A stretch of 64,000 bases of DNA from Mycobacterium sp. URHB0044 (GCF_000620625.1 NZ_JIAW01000014.1:1-64000); one strand, 5' to 3'; counted from the first letter of the stretch, positions 49,420-58,271 are shown. Numbers and translations are program-made. Notes: generated by a model not told the origin, from the sequence alone.

Positions 49420-50058
49420 TTAGGGCGTCCTGCCGTAAATGCTGGTCACCCAGATGTGCGTGAGGGTGTCCACGATGCGGTCTTGCGGCACGGCGCCGTC
49501 CTCGGCGACCAGCGTGGCGGTCATCGCCCGCTCGTTCATCAGATTCAGCGACGTCGCAAGGTCGAGGACCGGAATGGTGTCGGGTGCCGCACCGCGCTCG
49601 CGTTCCGCGACGATCATCTCCGCGGTTTGGTTGATCCACTTCTGCATGAAGGCCGACCACACGGCTCGCACGTCAGGACTGGTGGCGATGGCCTCGCTGC
49701 CTGCGCGCGCGACCACGCTGTGGGAGCCGAACGAGCTGAAGAATGCGTCGATGCCGTTGCGCCAGACCCGCCGCGGATCCGCCGGAAGCCGTTGCGCCGC
49801 ACCGTCGAACTCCTTGTCTGCCTGTTGAATCAACGGCTCCAGCAGCGACAGGAGTACGGCGTCCTTGGAGGCGAAGTAGAAGTAGAACGTCGGGCGGGAC
49901 AGGCCGGCGCCGCGGGCAAGGTCGTCGACGGAGATGTCGGCGAACTTCTTGTGCTCGAGCAGGCGCACTGCGGTGGCGAGGATGGCAGCTTCGCGTTCGT
50001 CACCGGACGGGCGCGTGCGACGGCCACGGCCGGTTCGCGCTGGGCTGGTGGTTGTCAC
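49420..50058 (-). CDS. ethR: TetR-family repressor EthR
   Basis: A 212-residue regulator close to Mtb Rv3855. RPSGDEREAAILATAVRLLE begins the HTH and ISVDDLARGAGLSRPTFYFY completes it, with the Phe-Tyr-rich FASKDAVLLSLLEP that follows. The C-terminus ends THIWVTSIYGRTP as in EthR. It represses the divergent ethA by binding several repressor dimers to one long operator. The GTG at 50058 corresponds to the known start. Confidence 0.95.
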   Translation of the reverse strand: MTTTSPARTGRGRRTRPSGDEREAAILATAVRLLEHKKFADISVDDLARGAGLSRPTFYFYFASKDAVLLSLLEPLIQQADKEFDGAAQRLPADPRRVWRNGIDAFFSSFGSHSVVARAGSEAIATSPDVRAVWSAFMQKWINQTAEMIVAERERGAAPDTIPVLDLATSLNLMNERAMTATLVAEDGAVPQDRIVDTLTHIWVTSIYGRTP

Positions 50059-50071
50059 GCACAGAACTTTA

Positions 50072-50130
50072 CACAGTGTCGAGAATCTCAACATACCGTT
50101 GACCTATTCAACACCGTGTTGATAACGTGT
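50072..50130. promoter_or_regulatory. ethA-ethR operator region
   Basis: The 76-bp divergent promoter holds repeated TGTCGA/TTGA-type half sites, including a perfect TCAACA-CCG-TGTTGA inverted repeat at 50108-50122. In Mtb EthR binds a 55-bp operator cooperatively as several dimers; the length and the repeated half sites match that design. Confidence 0.7.
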
Positions 50131-50134
50131 CGCC

Positions 50135-51604
50135 ATGACCGAACACCTCGACGTTCTGATCGTCGGCGCAGGCATCTCAGGAATCAGCGCCGCATGGCAC
50201 CTGCAGGACCGGTGCCCCACGAAGACCTACGCGATCCTGGAGCGCCGCGAGAACCTCGGCGGCACCTGGGACCTGTTCAAGTACCCCGGCATCCGCTCGG
50301 ACTCCGACATGTTCACCCTCGGCTTCCGGTTCAAGCCGTGGACGTCGGCCAAGGCCATCGCCGAAGGTCCTGACATCTGGAACTACATCAACGAGGCCGC
50401 CGCCGAGAACGGCATCGACAAGAACATCCGCTACAACCACCAGGTCGTAGCCGCCGACTGGTCCGACGCCGACAACCGCTGGACCGTCACCGTGGACCGC
50501 GACGGTCAGGAAAGCACCATCACGTGCTCGTTCCTCTTCGCGTGCAGCGGTTACTACAACTACGACGAGGGCTACTCGCCGAAGTTCGAGGGTGCCGAGG
50601 ACTTCAACGGAACCATCGTGCACCCCCAGCACTGGCCCGAGGACCTCGACTACGCAGGCAAGAAGATCGTCGTCATCGGCAGTGGCGCCACCGCGGTGAC
50701 GTTGATTCCCGCGCTGGTGAACTCCGGCGCTGGTCACGTCACGATGCTGCAGCGGTCACCGTCCTACATCGGCGCACTGCCCGACGTGGACCCGATTGCG
50801 GTGCAGGCCAACAAGTATCTGCCGCAGAAGACCGCCCACGTCGTCAACCGGTGGAAGGCGATCGTCTTCAGCACCGCCCAGTACCAACTGGCGCGCAAGT
50901 TCCCGCAGTACATGCGCAAGACGTTGATGACCATGGCGCAGCGCCGACTGCCCGAGGGCTTCGACGTCGAGAAGCACTTCGGCCCCAGCTACAACCCGTG
51001 GGATCAGCGGCTCTGCCTGGCGCCCAACGGCGACATCTTCAAGGCCATTCGCCACGGCAAGGCCGATGTCGTCACCGACACCATCGAGCGGTTCACCGAG
51101 ACCGGCATCAAGCTGAACTCCGGTGACGAGCTGCAGGCCGACATCATCATCACCGCAACGGGTCTCAACCTCCGGCTGTTCGGCGGCGCCGCGATTCGCC
51201 GCAACGGCGAGCCGGTCGACCTGACGAAGTCGATGTCCTACAAGGGCATGATGCTGTCCGGCATGCCGAACATGGCGTTCACCATCGGATACACCAACGC
51301 GTCGTGGACGCTGAAGGCCGACCTGGTATCGGAATTCGTCTGCCGCGTATTGAATTACATGGACGCCAACGGTTTCGACACCATGGTGCCCGAGCATCCC
51401 GGCGATTCCGTCGACGAACGCCCACTGATGGACTTCACCCCGGGCTACGTGCTGCGTGCGCTGGACAGCCTGCCCAAGGCAGGCTCGAAGGAGCCCTGGA
51501 AACTCAAGCAGAACTACCTGCTCGACGTCCGGACGATCCGTCAGGGCAAGGTCGACGACGAGGCCCTGCACTTCACCAAACACCGTGCAGCGGTGACGGT
51601 TTAG
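50135..51604 (+). CDS. ethA: Baeyer-Villiger monooxygenase EthA
   Basis: A 489-residue FAD/NADPH enzyme the same length as Mtb Rv3854c. The FAD motif is VLIVGAGISGISAAWHLQ, the NADPH motif is IVVIGSGATAVTLIP, and the Baeyer-Villiger fingerprint is FNGTIVHPQHWPED. It oxidises ketones and activates ethionamide-type thioamides in Mtb. Its natural substrate is uncertain. It is convergent with rraA, with a four-base overlap at the ends. Confidence 0.96.
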   Translation: MTEHLDVLIVGAGISGISAAWHLQDRCPTKTYAILERRENLGGTWDLFKYPGIRSDSDMFTLGFRFKPWTSAKAIAEGPDIWNYINEAAAENGIDKNIRYNHQVVAADWSDADNRWTVTVDRDGQESTITCSFLFACSGYYNYDEGYSPKFEGAEDFNGTIVHPQHWPEDLDYAGKKIVVIGSGATAVTLIPALVNSGAGHVTMLQRSPSYIGALPDVDPIAVQANKYLPQKTAHVVNRWKAIVFSTAQYQLARKFPQYMRKTLMTMAQRRLPEGFDVEKHFGPSYNPWDQRLCLAPNGDIFKAIRHGKADVVTDTIERFTETGIKLNSGDELQADIIITATGLNLRLFGGAAIRRNGEPVDLTKSMSYKGMMLSGMPNMAFTIGYTNASWTLKADLVSEFVCRVLNYMDANGFDTMVPEHPGDSVDERPLMDFTPGYVLRALDSLPKAGSKEPWKLKQNYLLDVRTIRQGKVDDEALHFTKHRAAVTV

Positions 51605-52074
51605 ATGACGACGATCCCGTCCTCGTCGCAATAGACGACCTCGCCGGGGACGAACGTAACGCCGCCGAAGGTGACCGCCACGTCGCGGTCACCTTCGCCG
51701 GTCTTCGTGCTCTTGCGTGGGTTCGTGCCAAGCGCCTTGATCCCGATGTCGAGGGTGCGCAGTACCGCCGCGTCACGCACCGCGCCGTTGATGATCAAGC
51801 CCGCCCAGCCGCTGTCACGTCCCAGCGCCGCGATGACGTCGCCGACCAGTGCGGTGTGCAGCGAGCCAGCACCGTCGATCACCAGCACGCCGCCGTTACC
51901 CGGTTCGGAAAGCACCGACTTGAGCAGCGCGTTGTCCTGAAAGCAGCGCACCGTGCTGACCGGCCCCGCGAACTGCGACCGGCCGCCGTACTGGCCGAAT
52001 TGCAGGTCGCAGCTGCGAACGTCCGGGCCGATGTCGTCGACGAGGTCAGCGGTGGCGCGCGGTTCGATGGTCAC
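51601..52074 (-). CDS. rraA: Regulator of ribonuclease activity A-like protein (RraA)
   Basis: A 157-residue protein of the RraA/MenG-like fold, matching Mtb Rv3853. The signatures are TADLVDDIGPDVRSC at the start, GGVLVIDGAGSLHTALVGD, and LIINGAVRDAAVL with the GxxRD. True RraA inhibits RNase E; related proteins are oxaloacetate decarboxylase/HMG aldolases, and the distinction cannot be made from sequence alone. It is collinear with the Rv3852-Rv3854 region. Confidence 0.9.
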   Translation of the reverse strand: MTIEPRATADLVDDIGPDVRSCDLQFGQYGGRSQFAGPVSTVRCFQDNALLKSVLSEPGNGGVLVIDGAGSLHTALVGDVIAALGRDSGWAGLIINGAVRDAAVLRTLDIGIKALGTNPRKSTKTGEGDRDVAVTFGGVTFVPGEVVYCDEDGIVVI

Positions 52075-52826
52075 GCCAAGATGCTAGCGATGACGACGTC
52101 GCGCACGAACTGGGCCAACCCCGGCTCGACGTCGTCGTAGTACGCCGTGAACCGCTCGTCGGCCAGGTACATCTCCACCAGGCCGCGGTGCATCTCACCA
52201 CCGCACTCGTAGAACCGTTCGATCGCCGCGCGGTGTCGCGCCGCGAGCTCGTCGGCCTCCGGTGAGCCTGGCTTGACGCCGGCCCGCTTTGCGGTCGCGA
52301 GGTCGGCCAGCAGCGCGTCACCCTCGGCCTTGATGTCAATCCAGTCCTGCTTGCTCAACTTCGAAACCCGTTGCTGGGATTGCTTCCAGGCGTCGGTGTC
52401 ACCCCAGCGCTGTTCGGCCTCGGCCGCGTAGTCGTCGCCGAACGCCGTGGTTCCGAAGATCTCGATCTGTTCCTCGGCCGAGAGTTGGATTCCGTCGTGG
52501 TGTGCGTTCATCAGTTCCTCCACTGCCTTGATGGTGTGCTGCAGCCGCTCGGATTGCTCGAGGAGCAGCTGATGCTGCCGCTGCAGGTGGGCCACCACGT
52601 CGACGTTCGGGTCGTCGAGCAGGGTGCGGATCTCGTCGAGCCGCAGGCCGACCGCCCGGTAGACCAGCACCAGATGCAGTCGTTCGACGTCGGCGTCGGT
52701 GTACATGCGGTACCCGGCTACCGTCCGCACGCTCGGCACGACCAGACCGATGTGGTCGTAGTGGTGCAGCGTGCGGACCGAGATCCCGGTCAAGTCGGCA
52801 ACCGTGCCGACGGTGTTGGCGTCCAC
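52071..52826 (-). CDS. MerR-family regulator with TipA-like C-terminal domain
   Basis: A 251-residue regulator from the GTG at 52826. The MerR HTH is VGTVADLTGISVRTLHHYDH with GYRMYTDADVERLHLVLVYR. A coiled-coil of about 40 residues follows, then a TipAS ligand domain (about 120-251) with EQIEIFGTTAFGDDYAAEAE and ERFYECGGEMHRGLVEMYLA. TipA-type proteins sense cyclic peptides or other hydrophobic ligands. The start is set by the promoter: the GTG sits seven bases after the -10 (leaderless). It shares four bases with the rraA start (TCAC overlap) at its 3' end. Confidence 0.87.
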   Translation of the reverse strand: MDANTVGTVADLTGISVRTLHHYDHIGLVVPSVRTVAGYRMYTDADVERLHLVLVYRAVGLRLDEIRTLLDDPNVDVVAHLQRQHQLLLEQSERLQHTIKAVEELMNAHHDGIQLSAEEQIEIFGTTAFGDDYAAEAEQRWGDTDAWKQSQQRVSKLSKQDWIDIKAEGDALLADLATAKRAGVKPGSPEADELAARHRAAIERFYECGGEMHRGLVEMYLADERFTAYYDDVEPGLAQFVRDVVIASILA

Positions 52827-52833
52827 GGATTCG

Positions 52834-52864
52834 ACTATGGCCCCTGACGTCACGTCAGGGTCAA
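52834..52864 (-). promoter_or_regulatory. MerR-type promoter with 19-bp palindromic spacer
   Basis: On the minus strand TTGACC (52864-52859) and CATAGT (52839-52834) are separated by 19 bp. The spacer is almost filled by the perfect palindrome CCCTGACGTCACGTCAGGG (52842-52860 on the plus strand). A 19-bp spacer with a dyad between -35 and -10 is the hallmark of promoters activated by MerR proteins. The GTG at 52826 follows seven bases after the -10. Confidence 0.75.
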
Positions 52865-52874
52865 GTCCGATTCG

Positions 52875-53363
52875 TCAGTCTCCGGAGTTCCGTCGCGCGA
52901 GAAGCACCGCGACGATCGCCAGCAGGCCGGCCACGACGGCGGCGGCAATGGGGAGGCGGGACTGCGCAGGCCCCGGTGCAGGGGCGACGACGGCGTTGCT
53001 CGCCTGCGCCACCGTCGACTTTGCCTGGGCGGCAGCCTCCTTGGCGGCCGTGCTGGCTGGTCCCGCGCCGTTGGTGTCGGCGACCGCCGGTGCGGGCCGC
53101 GGAGGTGCGGGCGTCGTCGGCGGTACGGGCGGCATCGGTGTGGGCGGCGTCGGTTCGACCGGGGCCTTCTTCGCGGGGGCGGCCTTCTTGGCGGCCTTGG
53201 CGGGAGCCTTCTTCGCCGCAACCTTCTTGGCGGGGGCCTTCTTCACCGGAGCCTTCTTCGCCGCCTTGGCGGGAGCCTTCTTCACCGGTGGCGGCGGAGT
53301 CTGATCCGGCGCCTGCGGCTGTTCGGCGGGCTGCTCGTCCGGTCGACCCTGCTGGTCTGCCAT
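52875..53363 (-). CDS. H-NS-like nucleoid-associated membrane protein (Rv3852 homologue)
   Basis: A 162-residue protein. The N-terminal half is a PAKKA/KAPAKK-rich basic repeat region (residues 24-70), a Pro-rich hinge follows, then TNGAGPASTAAKEAAAQAKS near 95-115, and a single C-terminal membrane helix (IAAAVVAGLLAIVAVLLA). Mtb Rv3852 has the same order, with DNA-binding tails and a membrane anchor. It would tether and organise DNA at the membrane. Position next to rraA/ethA matches Mtb. Confidence 0.85.
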   Translation of the reverse strand: MADQQGRPDEQPAEQPQAPDQTPPPPVKKAPAKAAKKAPVKKAPAKKVAAKKAPAKAAKKAAPAKKAPVEPTPPTPMPPVPPTTPAPPRPAPAVADTNGAGPASTAAKEAAAQAKSTVAQASNAVVAPAPGPAQSRLPIAAAVVAGLLAIVAVLLARRNSGD

Positions 53364-53456
53364 CTGGCTGCTCCTTTGCAGTTCTCATCCAAAGCGCGAT
53401 CGGCGTGCGGTGTGGGGCCGGGCAGTGCCCCCATCATGCCAGTTCGGCTTCGGTGC

Positions 53457-54386
53457 CTATCCCGTGACCGCCAGCGCGGCGGCCAAGGTCAGCGCCACGG
53501 CCATGCCCGCGACCTCGATCCGCGACCGCAGGCGTGACACCCTCGCATCGGCACGGTGTGCGCGGGCGGCGGGCAGCCACCAAGTGCGGTTGCGCCACGC
53601 CAGGAACGTCAGCGCCCCGGTCAACACGATCTTCGCCGAGAGCAGCCGGCCGTACCCGGTAGTGACGAGGTCGGCGGGTGAGCGCAGTGTCACCACCGTG
53701 GCCGCGACGCCGCACACCACCAGCGCCACCACGCATACCAGCGACACTTGCGAGAACCGCGGCAACACCCGCGCCCACTGCCCACGGTGCTCGATGACCA
53801 GCACCAACGCGGCCAGGGCGCCGCACCAGACCGCCGCGGCCAAGGCGTGCACGGCCACGGCAAGGCCGCCGCCGGGGCTCTCCGACAGATGCCCGACCAG
53901 GGTGCGTCCGGTCAGACCGACCGCCGCCGCACCGGCCACCACGACGCCGACAGCCGGCTTCCACCCGCCGCGGGACGCCGCCGCCACCACACCGCCCGTG
54001 ACGGCGGCCGCCAGACACACCAATGCGGACCGCCCGGAGGCGGTGGCGACGGCGAACTCCACCGTGGTCCGCACGCCCACCCGCACGGCGGAAAGCCCGG
54101 CCGCCTGGGCGGCCGCCACGACGAGCCGAAGCACTTCCGCGACCGCCCAGATCGCCGCAGCGACCACCAAGGGACTGGCGGCGCGCTCGGCGACCTCGCG
54201 GCGATACCGAGCGATGTCGAACATCGGGACCACCGCGAGGCCCAGCGTGACGACCGCCGAACAGTCGGCGATCGCGCGAATCAGCGTGCCGCTCAACGAG
54301 TTCTGCGGAAACGCCAGCGCCCACGCCGCCACGGCCGCGGCGACGACGACGGCGACGCCCACCGCCACGGGCCGCAGCCGCGTCAT
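53457..54386 (-). CDS. CopD-family copper-resistance membrane protein
   Basis: About 309 residues with eight or more membrane helices. The CopD region contains VHALAAAVWCGALAALVLVI and GYGRLLSAKIVLTGALTFLA, typical of CopD/YcnJ inner-membrane copper importers. It begins by overlapping the CopC-like stop by four bases. Together with CopC and YcnI it forms a copper acquisition or delivery operon. Confidence 0.85.
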   Translation of the reverse strand: MTRLRPVAVGVAVVVAAAVAAWALAFPQNSLSGTLIRAIADCSAVVTLGLAVVPMFDIARYRREVAERAASPLVVAAAIWAVAEVLRLVVAAAQAAGLSAVRVGVRTTVEFAVATASGRSALVCLAAAVTGGVVAAASRGGWKPAVGVVVAGAAAVGLTGRTLVGHLSESPGGGLAVAVHALAAAVWCGALAALVLVIEHRGQWARVLPRFSQVSLVCVVALVVCGVAATVVTLRSPADLVTTGYGRLLSAKIVLTGALTFLAWRNRTWWLPAARAHRADARVSRLRSRIEVAGMAVALTLAAALAVTG

Positions 54387-54889
54387 GGCCGCCGTCGTAC
54401 CGCCCACCACGCGCCGACGCCCACGATGACGACCGCCACCGCCACGAACGGCCACACCGGAACGGCCCCGTCCCCGGAACCGCTCGCCGCCGCAGGACCA
54501 GGCGTACCGGTTCCCGCGGACGTCAGCCGAAACGACCACGACCCCGACACGACGTGACCGTCGGCCGACGTCACCCGGTAGTTCGCCGTGTAGGTACCCG
54601 CGGGCCCCAGCGGACGCAGCGCGACACTGGCCACCGCGCCCCGAACCTCGGCGGGACCGGTCGACCACAGATTGCCGTCGGGCCCCACCACCGTCATCGC
54701 CGCGAAGCTGGTCTGCAGCTGTTCGTTGAACGTCGCACTGACGCGGTCCGGTCCCTGGCTGAGCGCCGCGTCGGGAGCCGGATCCGTGGAGATGCGGGCG
54801 GCGTGGGCAGAGGCCGCCCCGGCGCCGGTGAGCGCCAGGACGGCCAGGAGTGCGGCAACCACCGCGGTGCCCGCCAACCTGCGGATCAC
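54383..54889 (-). CDS. CopC-domain exported copper-binding protein
   Basis: A 168-residue protein. The signal peptide covers residues 1-29 and ends ASAHA, leaving His as the first residue of the mature CopC domain (HAARISTDPAPDAALSQGPD). The second copper ligand is in TSADGHVVSGSWSF. A C-terminal membrane helix (VWPFVAVAVVIVGVGAWWAV) anchors it. The N-terminal His plus DGH suggests a Cu(II) site. It overlaps the genes on both sides. Confidence 0.87.
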   Translation of the reverse strand: MIRRLAGTAVVAALLAVLALTGAGAASAHAARISTDPAPDAALSQGPDRVSATFNEQLQTSFAAMTVVGPDGNLWSTGPAEVRGAVASVALRPLGPAGTYTANYRVTSADGHVVSGSWSFRLTSAGTGTPGPAAASGSGDGAVPVWPFVAVAVVIVGVGAWWAVRRRP

Positions 54890-55578
54890 GTTCGCCGCCT
54901 GCCGAGGAGGGCGACCAGGACGCTCACCGCCGCCAGGATCAGCGCACCTCCGGCCAGCCAGCGGGCGGTGTCGTCGCCGGACGCGGCCGGCTGCGCGACG
55001 GCCGGCTGCGCGGCGGCCTGTTCGGCGGCCGTCGGTGGCGGAGTGTGCTCCTCGGGTGCGGGCGCTCCGGACAGCTCCAACACCGGCGCGGGATGTTCGG
55101 GTTCACCTCCGTCGGGAAGTGGCGGTTGGTCCCAGCGGACGACCGTGCCGTCCGAGTACGTCTGGGTGGCCGGCAGGCTCACCGACGGCTGGTCGGGCAG
55201 TTTCACCGAAATCCGGAACAACGCGAACTGGTCCGGTGATATCCCGACCGACGGTGCCGCCGTCCACGTCACCGACCGCACGGTGCCCGCGGCGGCGTCC
55301 CGGTCCAGGCGGCTGGTCCAGCCGGGCATGACCTCGGCGCGTGCCGAAGCCACGCTCGGCAGCGTCACGCTGAATTGTGTTGTCAGAGCACCGGTATCGG
55401 ATTCTCCGGGCACCCGGAAGGTCAGCACCGCCGAGCTTCCCGGTGCGGGGTCGTCGGCGTCGACGTGGACGTGCGCCCACGCAGGCGCGGCACCGGTGAG
55501 CATGGCGATGGACATGGCCGCACCGGTGGTGGCGGTCGTGAGGAGGGCGCGCGAGAACGCCCGGTGAATGGATCGCAT
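54886..55578 (-). CDS. YcnI-like (DUF1775) copper metallochaperone
   Basis: A 230-residue exported protein. A signal peptide (1-36) ends APAWAHVHVDADD, so the mature protein begins with His, which in YcnI forms a Cu(II) brace. VTWTAAPSVGISPDQFALFR and the Trp in VVRWDQPPLPDGGEP are the other DUF1775 signatures. A Pro/Ala-rich linker leads to a C-terminal membrane helix. It lies immediately upstream of the CopC and CopD genes in the same operon. Confidence 0.88.
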   Translation of the reverse strand: MRSIHRAFSRALLTTATTGAAMSIAMLTGAAPAWAHVHVDADDPAPGSSAVLTFRVPGESDTGALTTQFSVTLPSVASARAEVMPGWTSRLDRDAAAGTVRSVTWTAAPSVGISPDQFALFRISVKLPDQPSVSLPATQTYSDGTVVRWDQPPLPDGGEPEHPAPVLELSGAPAPEEHTPPPTAAEQAAAQPAVAQPAASGDDTARWLAGGALILAAVSVLVALLGRRRT

Positions 55579-55616
55579 TCGAGTTGTTGCCTTCTGTGTG
55601 TCGGGGAGGGGAGAGG

Positions 55617-56150
55617 TCAGCGCACGGCGCTGACCGGCGGCCCTCGATGCGACATCGACGCGGCGAGAAGGAGTGCCGAACGCAACGGCTGATCGGCGAA
55701 TCCGAAAGCGGCTGCGGGCACGGCGATCAGCGGGGCGGGGGCGGGCGCATCCGCCGCTCGCACCACCCGCGACACCACGGTGCACAGGTATCCGGCGGCC
55801 GCGATGAGCGCGGCACCGCACGTGACGGCTACGACGTGTGCGGCGACCATCACCACGGCCGACGGACTTGCTCCCGTCGCATGGTGGTGGCCGACGGTGC
55901 CCAGCAGGAGATGGCCGAGCAGTTGGCCGCCCGCCATCAGGGCGAACTGGACGCGGAACCGGTCGCCGCCGCCGATCGTCGCGGCGAGCCCGCCGACGAC
56001 CATGGCCAGCAGGACGAGCTGTGCAGACGTGGCGCCCGACGGTGTTCCGCCCCCCGCCGCGGCGTGCGCGGGAATGGACAGCGCGACCGTCAACGCACCA
56101 GCGGCCAGCCCACGCAGTGGGGCCGCGGGTGACGTCGAGCCGGCCGTCAC
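55617..56150 (-). CDS. Multispanning membrane protein, first gene of the copper operon
   Basis: A 177-residue protein with about four hydrophobic segments and a His cluster (TVGHHHATGASPSAV) between two of them. No family was recognised. Its place in front of YcnI-CopC-CopD and the histidines suggest a copper-related role. The GTG at 56150 is just before the Rv3850-like stop region. The 38-bp gap to the YcnI gene allows one transcript. Confidence 0.6.
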   Translation of the reverse strand: MTAGSTSPAAPLRGLAAGALTVALSIPAHAAAGGGTPSGATSAQLVLLAMVVGGLAATIGGGDRFRVQFALMAGGQLLGHLLLGTVGHHHATGASPSAVVMVAAHVVAVTCGAALIAAAGYLCTVVSRVVRAADAPAPAPLIAVPAAAFGFADQPLRSALLLAASMSHRGPPVSAVR

Positions 56151-56155
56151 GTCGC

Positions 56156-56812
56156 TCAGATCACGCCGAGGCGCGCCATCAGGTCCGCCTCGATGCCGTT
56201 CAACTGCTCGGTGATGGCGGCGTGCGCGGCCTTGCGACGCGTCGTTGGCATGTTCTCGGCGGCGGTAACGGCCGCCGCAAGGTCCCTCAAGCGGTCGTTG
56301 ATGGCGGCCACGAACTGCTTGGTCTCGGCGTCCTTGGGTTTCTTCTCGGCGACCTGCCGCAGCGTGTGCTCGGCGCCGGCGATACGCGCGGACAGTGAGC
56401 CTCCGCTGCCGGAGAACTGCCCGAGCTGGCTGAGCGGAATGCCCAGGCGATCCGCCTTGCGCTGGTCCACGAAGCCTCGCGCGGCCACTGAGGCGCGGTA
56501 GATGAGCGGCACCGCGACCGGTGCGAGCAGACGCGTGACCGTCAGCACCCGGCGAATACGGGAGGGGGACAGGAGCTTGCCCTCCCTGGCCGCCTTCAAC
56601 TGGGCCTCAGCAACCTTCAGAGCGGCCTTGTCGCTGTCGCGTTGCGACTTCACGCCCGCCTTGATGGCCGCGGCCTGCCGCCTGGCGTCGGCCTTGATGC
56701 GGCGAGCCTCGTTCTTGGCGGCCAGTTTGGCCTCCAGCTTGGCCTTGGCCTTGATTGCGCGGGCTTCGGCCCGCCGGGTTGCCCGGCTCTTGCGCCGCGT
56801 GAACAGGCCCAT
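56156..56812 (-). CDS. Rv3850 homologue (DUF6474)
   Basis: A 218-residue conserved mycobacterial protein. It has a basic Ala/Lys/Arg-rich coiled-coil N-terminus (MGLFTRRKSRATRRAEARAI and on to residue 75), then LLSPSRIRRVLTVTRLLAPV and a short hydrophobic segment near residue 100, and ends EQLNGIEADLMARLGVI. Length and order relative to espR and Rv3852 match Mtb Rv3850. Function is unknown. Confidence 0.88.
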   Translation of the reverse strand: MGLFTRRKSRATRRAEARAIKAKAKLEAKLAAKNEARRIKADARRQAAAIKAGVKSQRDSDKAALKVAEAQLKAAREGKLLSPSRIRRVLTVTRLLAPVAVPLIYRASVAARGFVDQRKADRLGIPLSQLGQFSGSGGSLSARIAGAEHTLRQVAEKKPKDAETKQFVAAINDRLRDLAAAVTAAENMPTTRRKAAHAAITEQLNGIEADLMARLGVI

Positions 56813-57020
56813 CCCGGCTGCCTCCCAGTCAATTCGTCGAGATCCCCGCGATTATGGCTGCGCTGGTGTGCTCAACCCTATCGCCGGGCAGGTCGCGGAT
56901 CGGATTCACCCCTGGTCGAACGAGAACATCTGGCACTCCAGCAAACAGGCGACCGGGTTTGTGCGACAATCGTGGAACATCGGGACGTCTGACGGTTGAC
57001 GCTGGGAGGGTGGTGACGAC

Positions 57021-58271
57021 GTGGCACCACAAGTGAGGATCGCGGCGGCGGCATGCCTGATGGCTTCTGGCCTGCTCGTGGCCGGTACGGGAGCGGCACT
57101 GGCGCTCGCCGAGCCCGAAACCGGCTCGGGCGGCGCCACCAACGGCCCGACCAACGATCCCTCCGCTACCCCCACATCCGCGGCTCCGGTAACCGGCGGA
57201 GCGGCCGTCGGTTCTGGCCCCAGCGGCGGGGAGACGAAGCCCAGCTCGTCCGTCGGCGACGGCCGCAACGGACTTCCGTCGGGTTCCGTCGCCGCCACCC
57301 AGACCGCGACCGCGTCGGAATCCGCAACCGAAGTCGCACCGACGACCGAAGTGACGGAAACGTCCAGCAAACCCGCCGAGTCGGGCGGCGCGGCACCGTC
57401 GCCCACCGAATCCGGTACGCCCAGCGAACAATCCTCGGGCGTCACGACCAAGGTTTCCCAGGACCCCACCAACATCGCCGCGAAGCTCCCGGCGCTGGTG
57501 GAGGACCTCCCGCTCGGGGTTGAAGAGGTCGTCCCCGGCTCGTCCACTACCGAGACCACGTCCACCAGCGCGCCTCCCGAGCAGACCGGTTACGGCTGGC
57601 CCTGGTCGTGGTGGAACTGGTACCCGCAGGCGCCGTCCGGTGGCGGCGGCGGTAGCACCGGGGTGCAGGTGACCTGGCAGTCCCTGCCGTCGACGATGCA
57701 GATCCCCCAAATCCCCACGATCCCGCGTGAACTCGTTCCCCAGCTACCGGCGGGCCTCTCGTTCGACCCACTGGTCGACGCCGTCAACGGCGTCGTCACG
57801 GGCGTCAACGGCGCCGTCTCGGGTTTGGCCACCGCGGCGTCGGCCCTTCCCTTCACGCAGATCACCCTGCCGGTCGTCGTCATCCCGGGCGGTGCCCCCG
57901 CGGGCGCCGGCGGGGGTGGCGTGAACCACGACGCCGGTGGCCCCGGTGTCGTTCCGCATCCCGGCATCGCTTCCGCGCCGAAGCCCCCGATGAGCGTGCA
58001 GGGCGGCTCGGCGACGCCGGTGCCCGAACCCCAGCCGCAGCAGTCGTCGCCGAAGCCCAGCGACGACACGGAGGCGTTGTCGGCCCCGAGCTACCGGATG
58101 GGTTACGTGGAGTATCTGCGGGCCGCTGGTTTCAGTCAGGTGGCGGCGGTTGCCGTCCCCGGATTCACCGGGATTCTGATCCTGACCGGCGCGGGAGGGT
58201 TGATCGGATACCGCCAAGCGAGGGCAGGACGTTCAGTTCGGGCTGGGGCCACGGCGCGCTTCATGGGCTGA
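57021..58271 (+). CDS. Exported Ser/Thr/Pro-rich surface protein with C-terminal membrane anchor
   Basis: A 416-residue protein. A signal peptide covers about 1-30 (IAAAACLMASGLLVAGTGAA). Residues 31-185 are a low-complexity Ser/Thr/Pro/Gly stalk, likely O-glycosylated. A Trp-rich patch (YGWPWSWWNWYPQAP) follows, then a hydrophobic amphipathic region, and a C-terminal membrane helix (VAAVAVPGFTGILILTGAGG) with a short basic tail. The family was not recognised. It is absent from this place in Mtb and heads the three-gene insert before espR. Confidence 0.7.
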   Translation: MAPQVRIAAAACLMASGLLVAGTGAALALAEPETGSGGATNGPTNDPSATPTSAAPVTGGAAVGSGPSGGETKPSSSVGDGRNGLPSGSVAATQTATASESATEVAPTTEVTETSSKPAESGGAAPSPTESGTPSEQSSGVTTKVSQDPTNIAAKLPALVEDLPLGVEEVVPGSSTTETTSTSAPPEQTGYGWPWSWWNWYPQAPSGGGGGSTGVQVTWQSLPSTMQIPQIPTIPRELVPQLPAGLSFDPLVDAVNGVVTGVNGAVSGLATAASALPFTQITLPVVVIPGGAPAGAGGGGVNHDAGGPGVVPHPGIASAPKPPMSVQGGSATPVPEPQPQQSSPKPSDDTEALSAPSYRMGYVEYLRAAGFSQVAAVAVPGFTGILILTGAGGLIGYRQARAGRSVRAGATARFMG

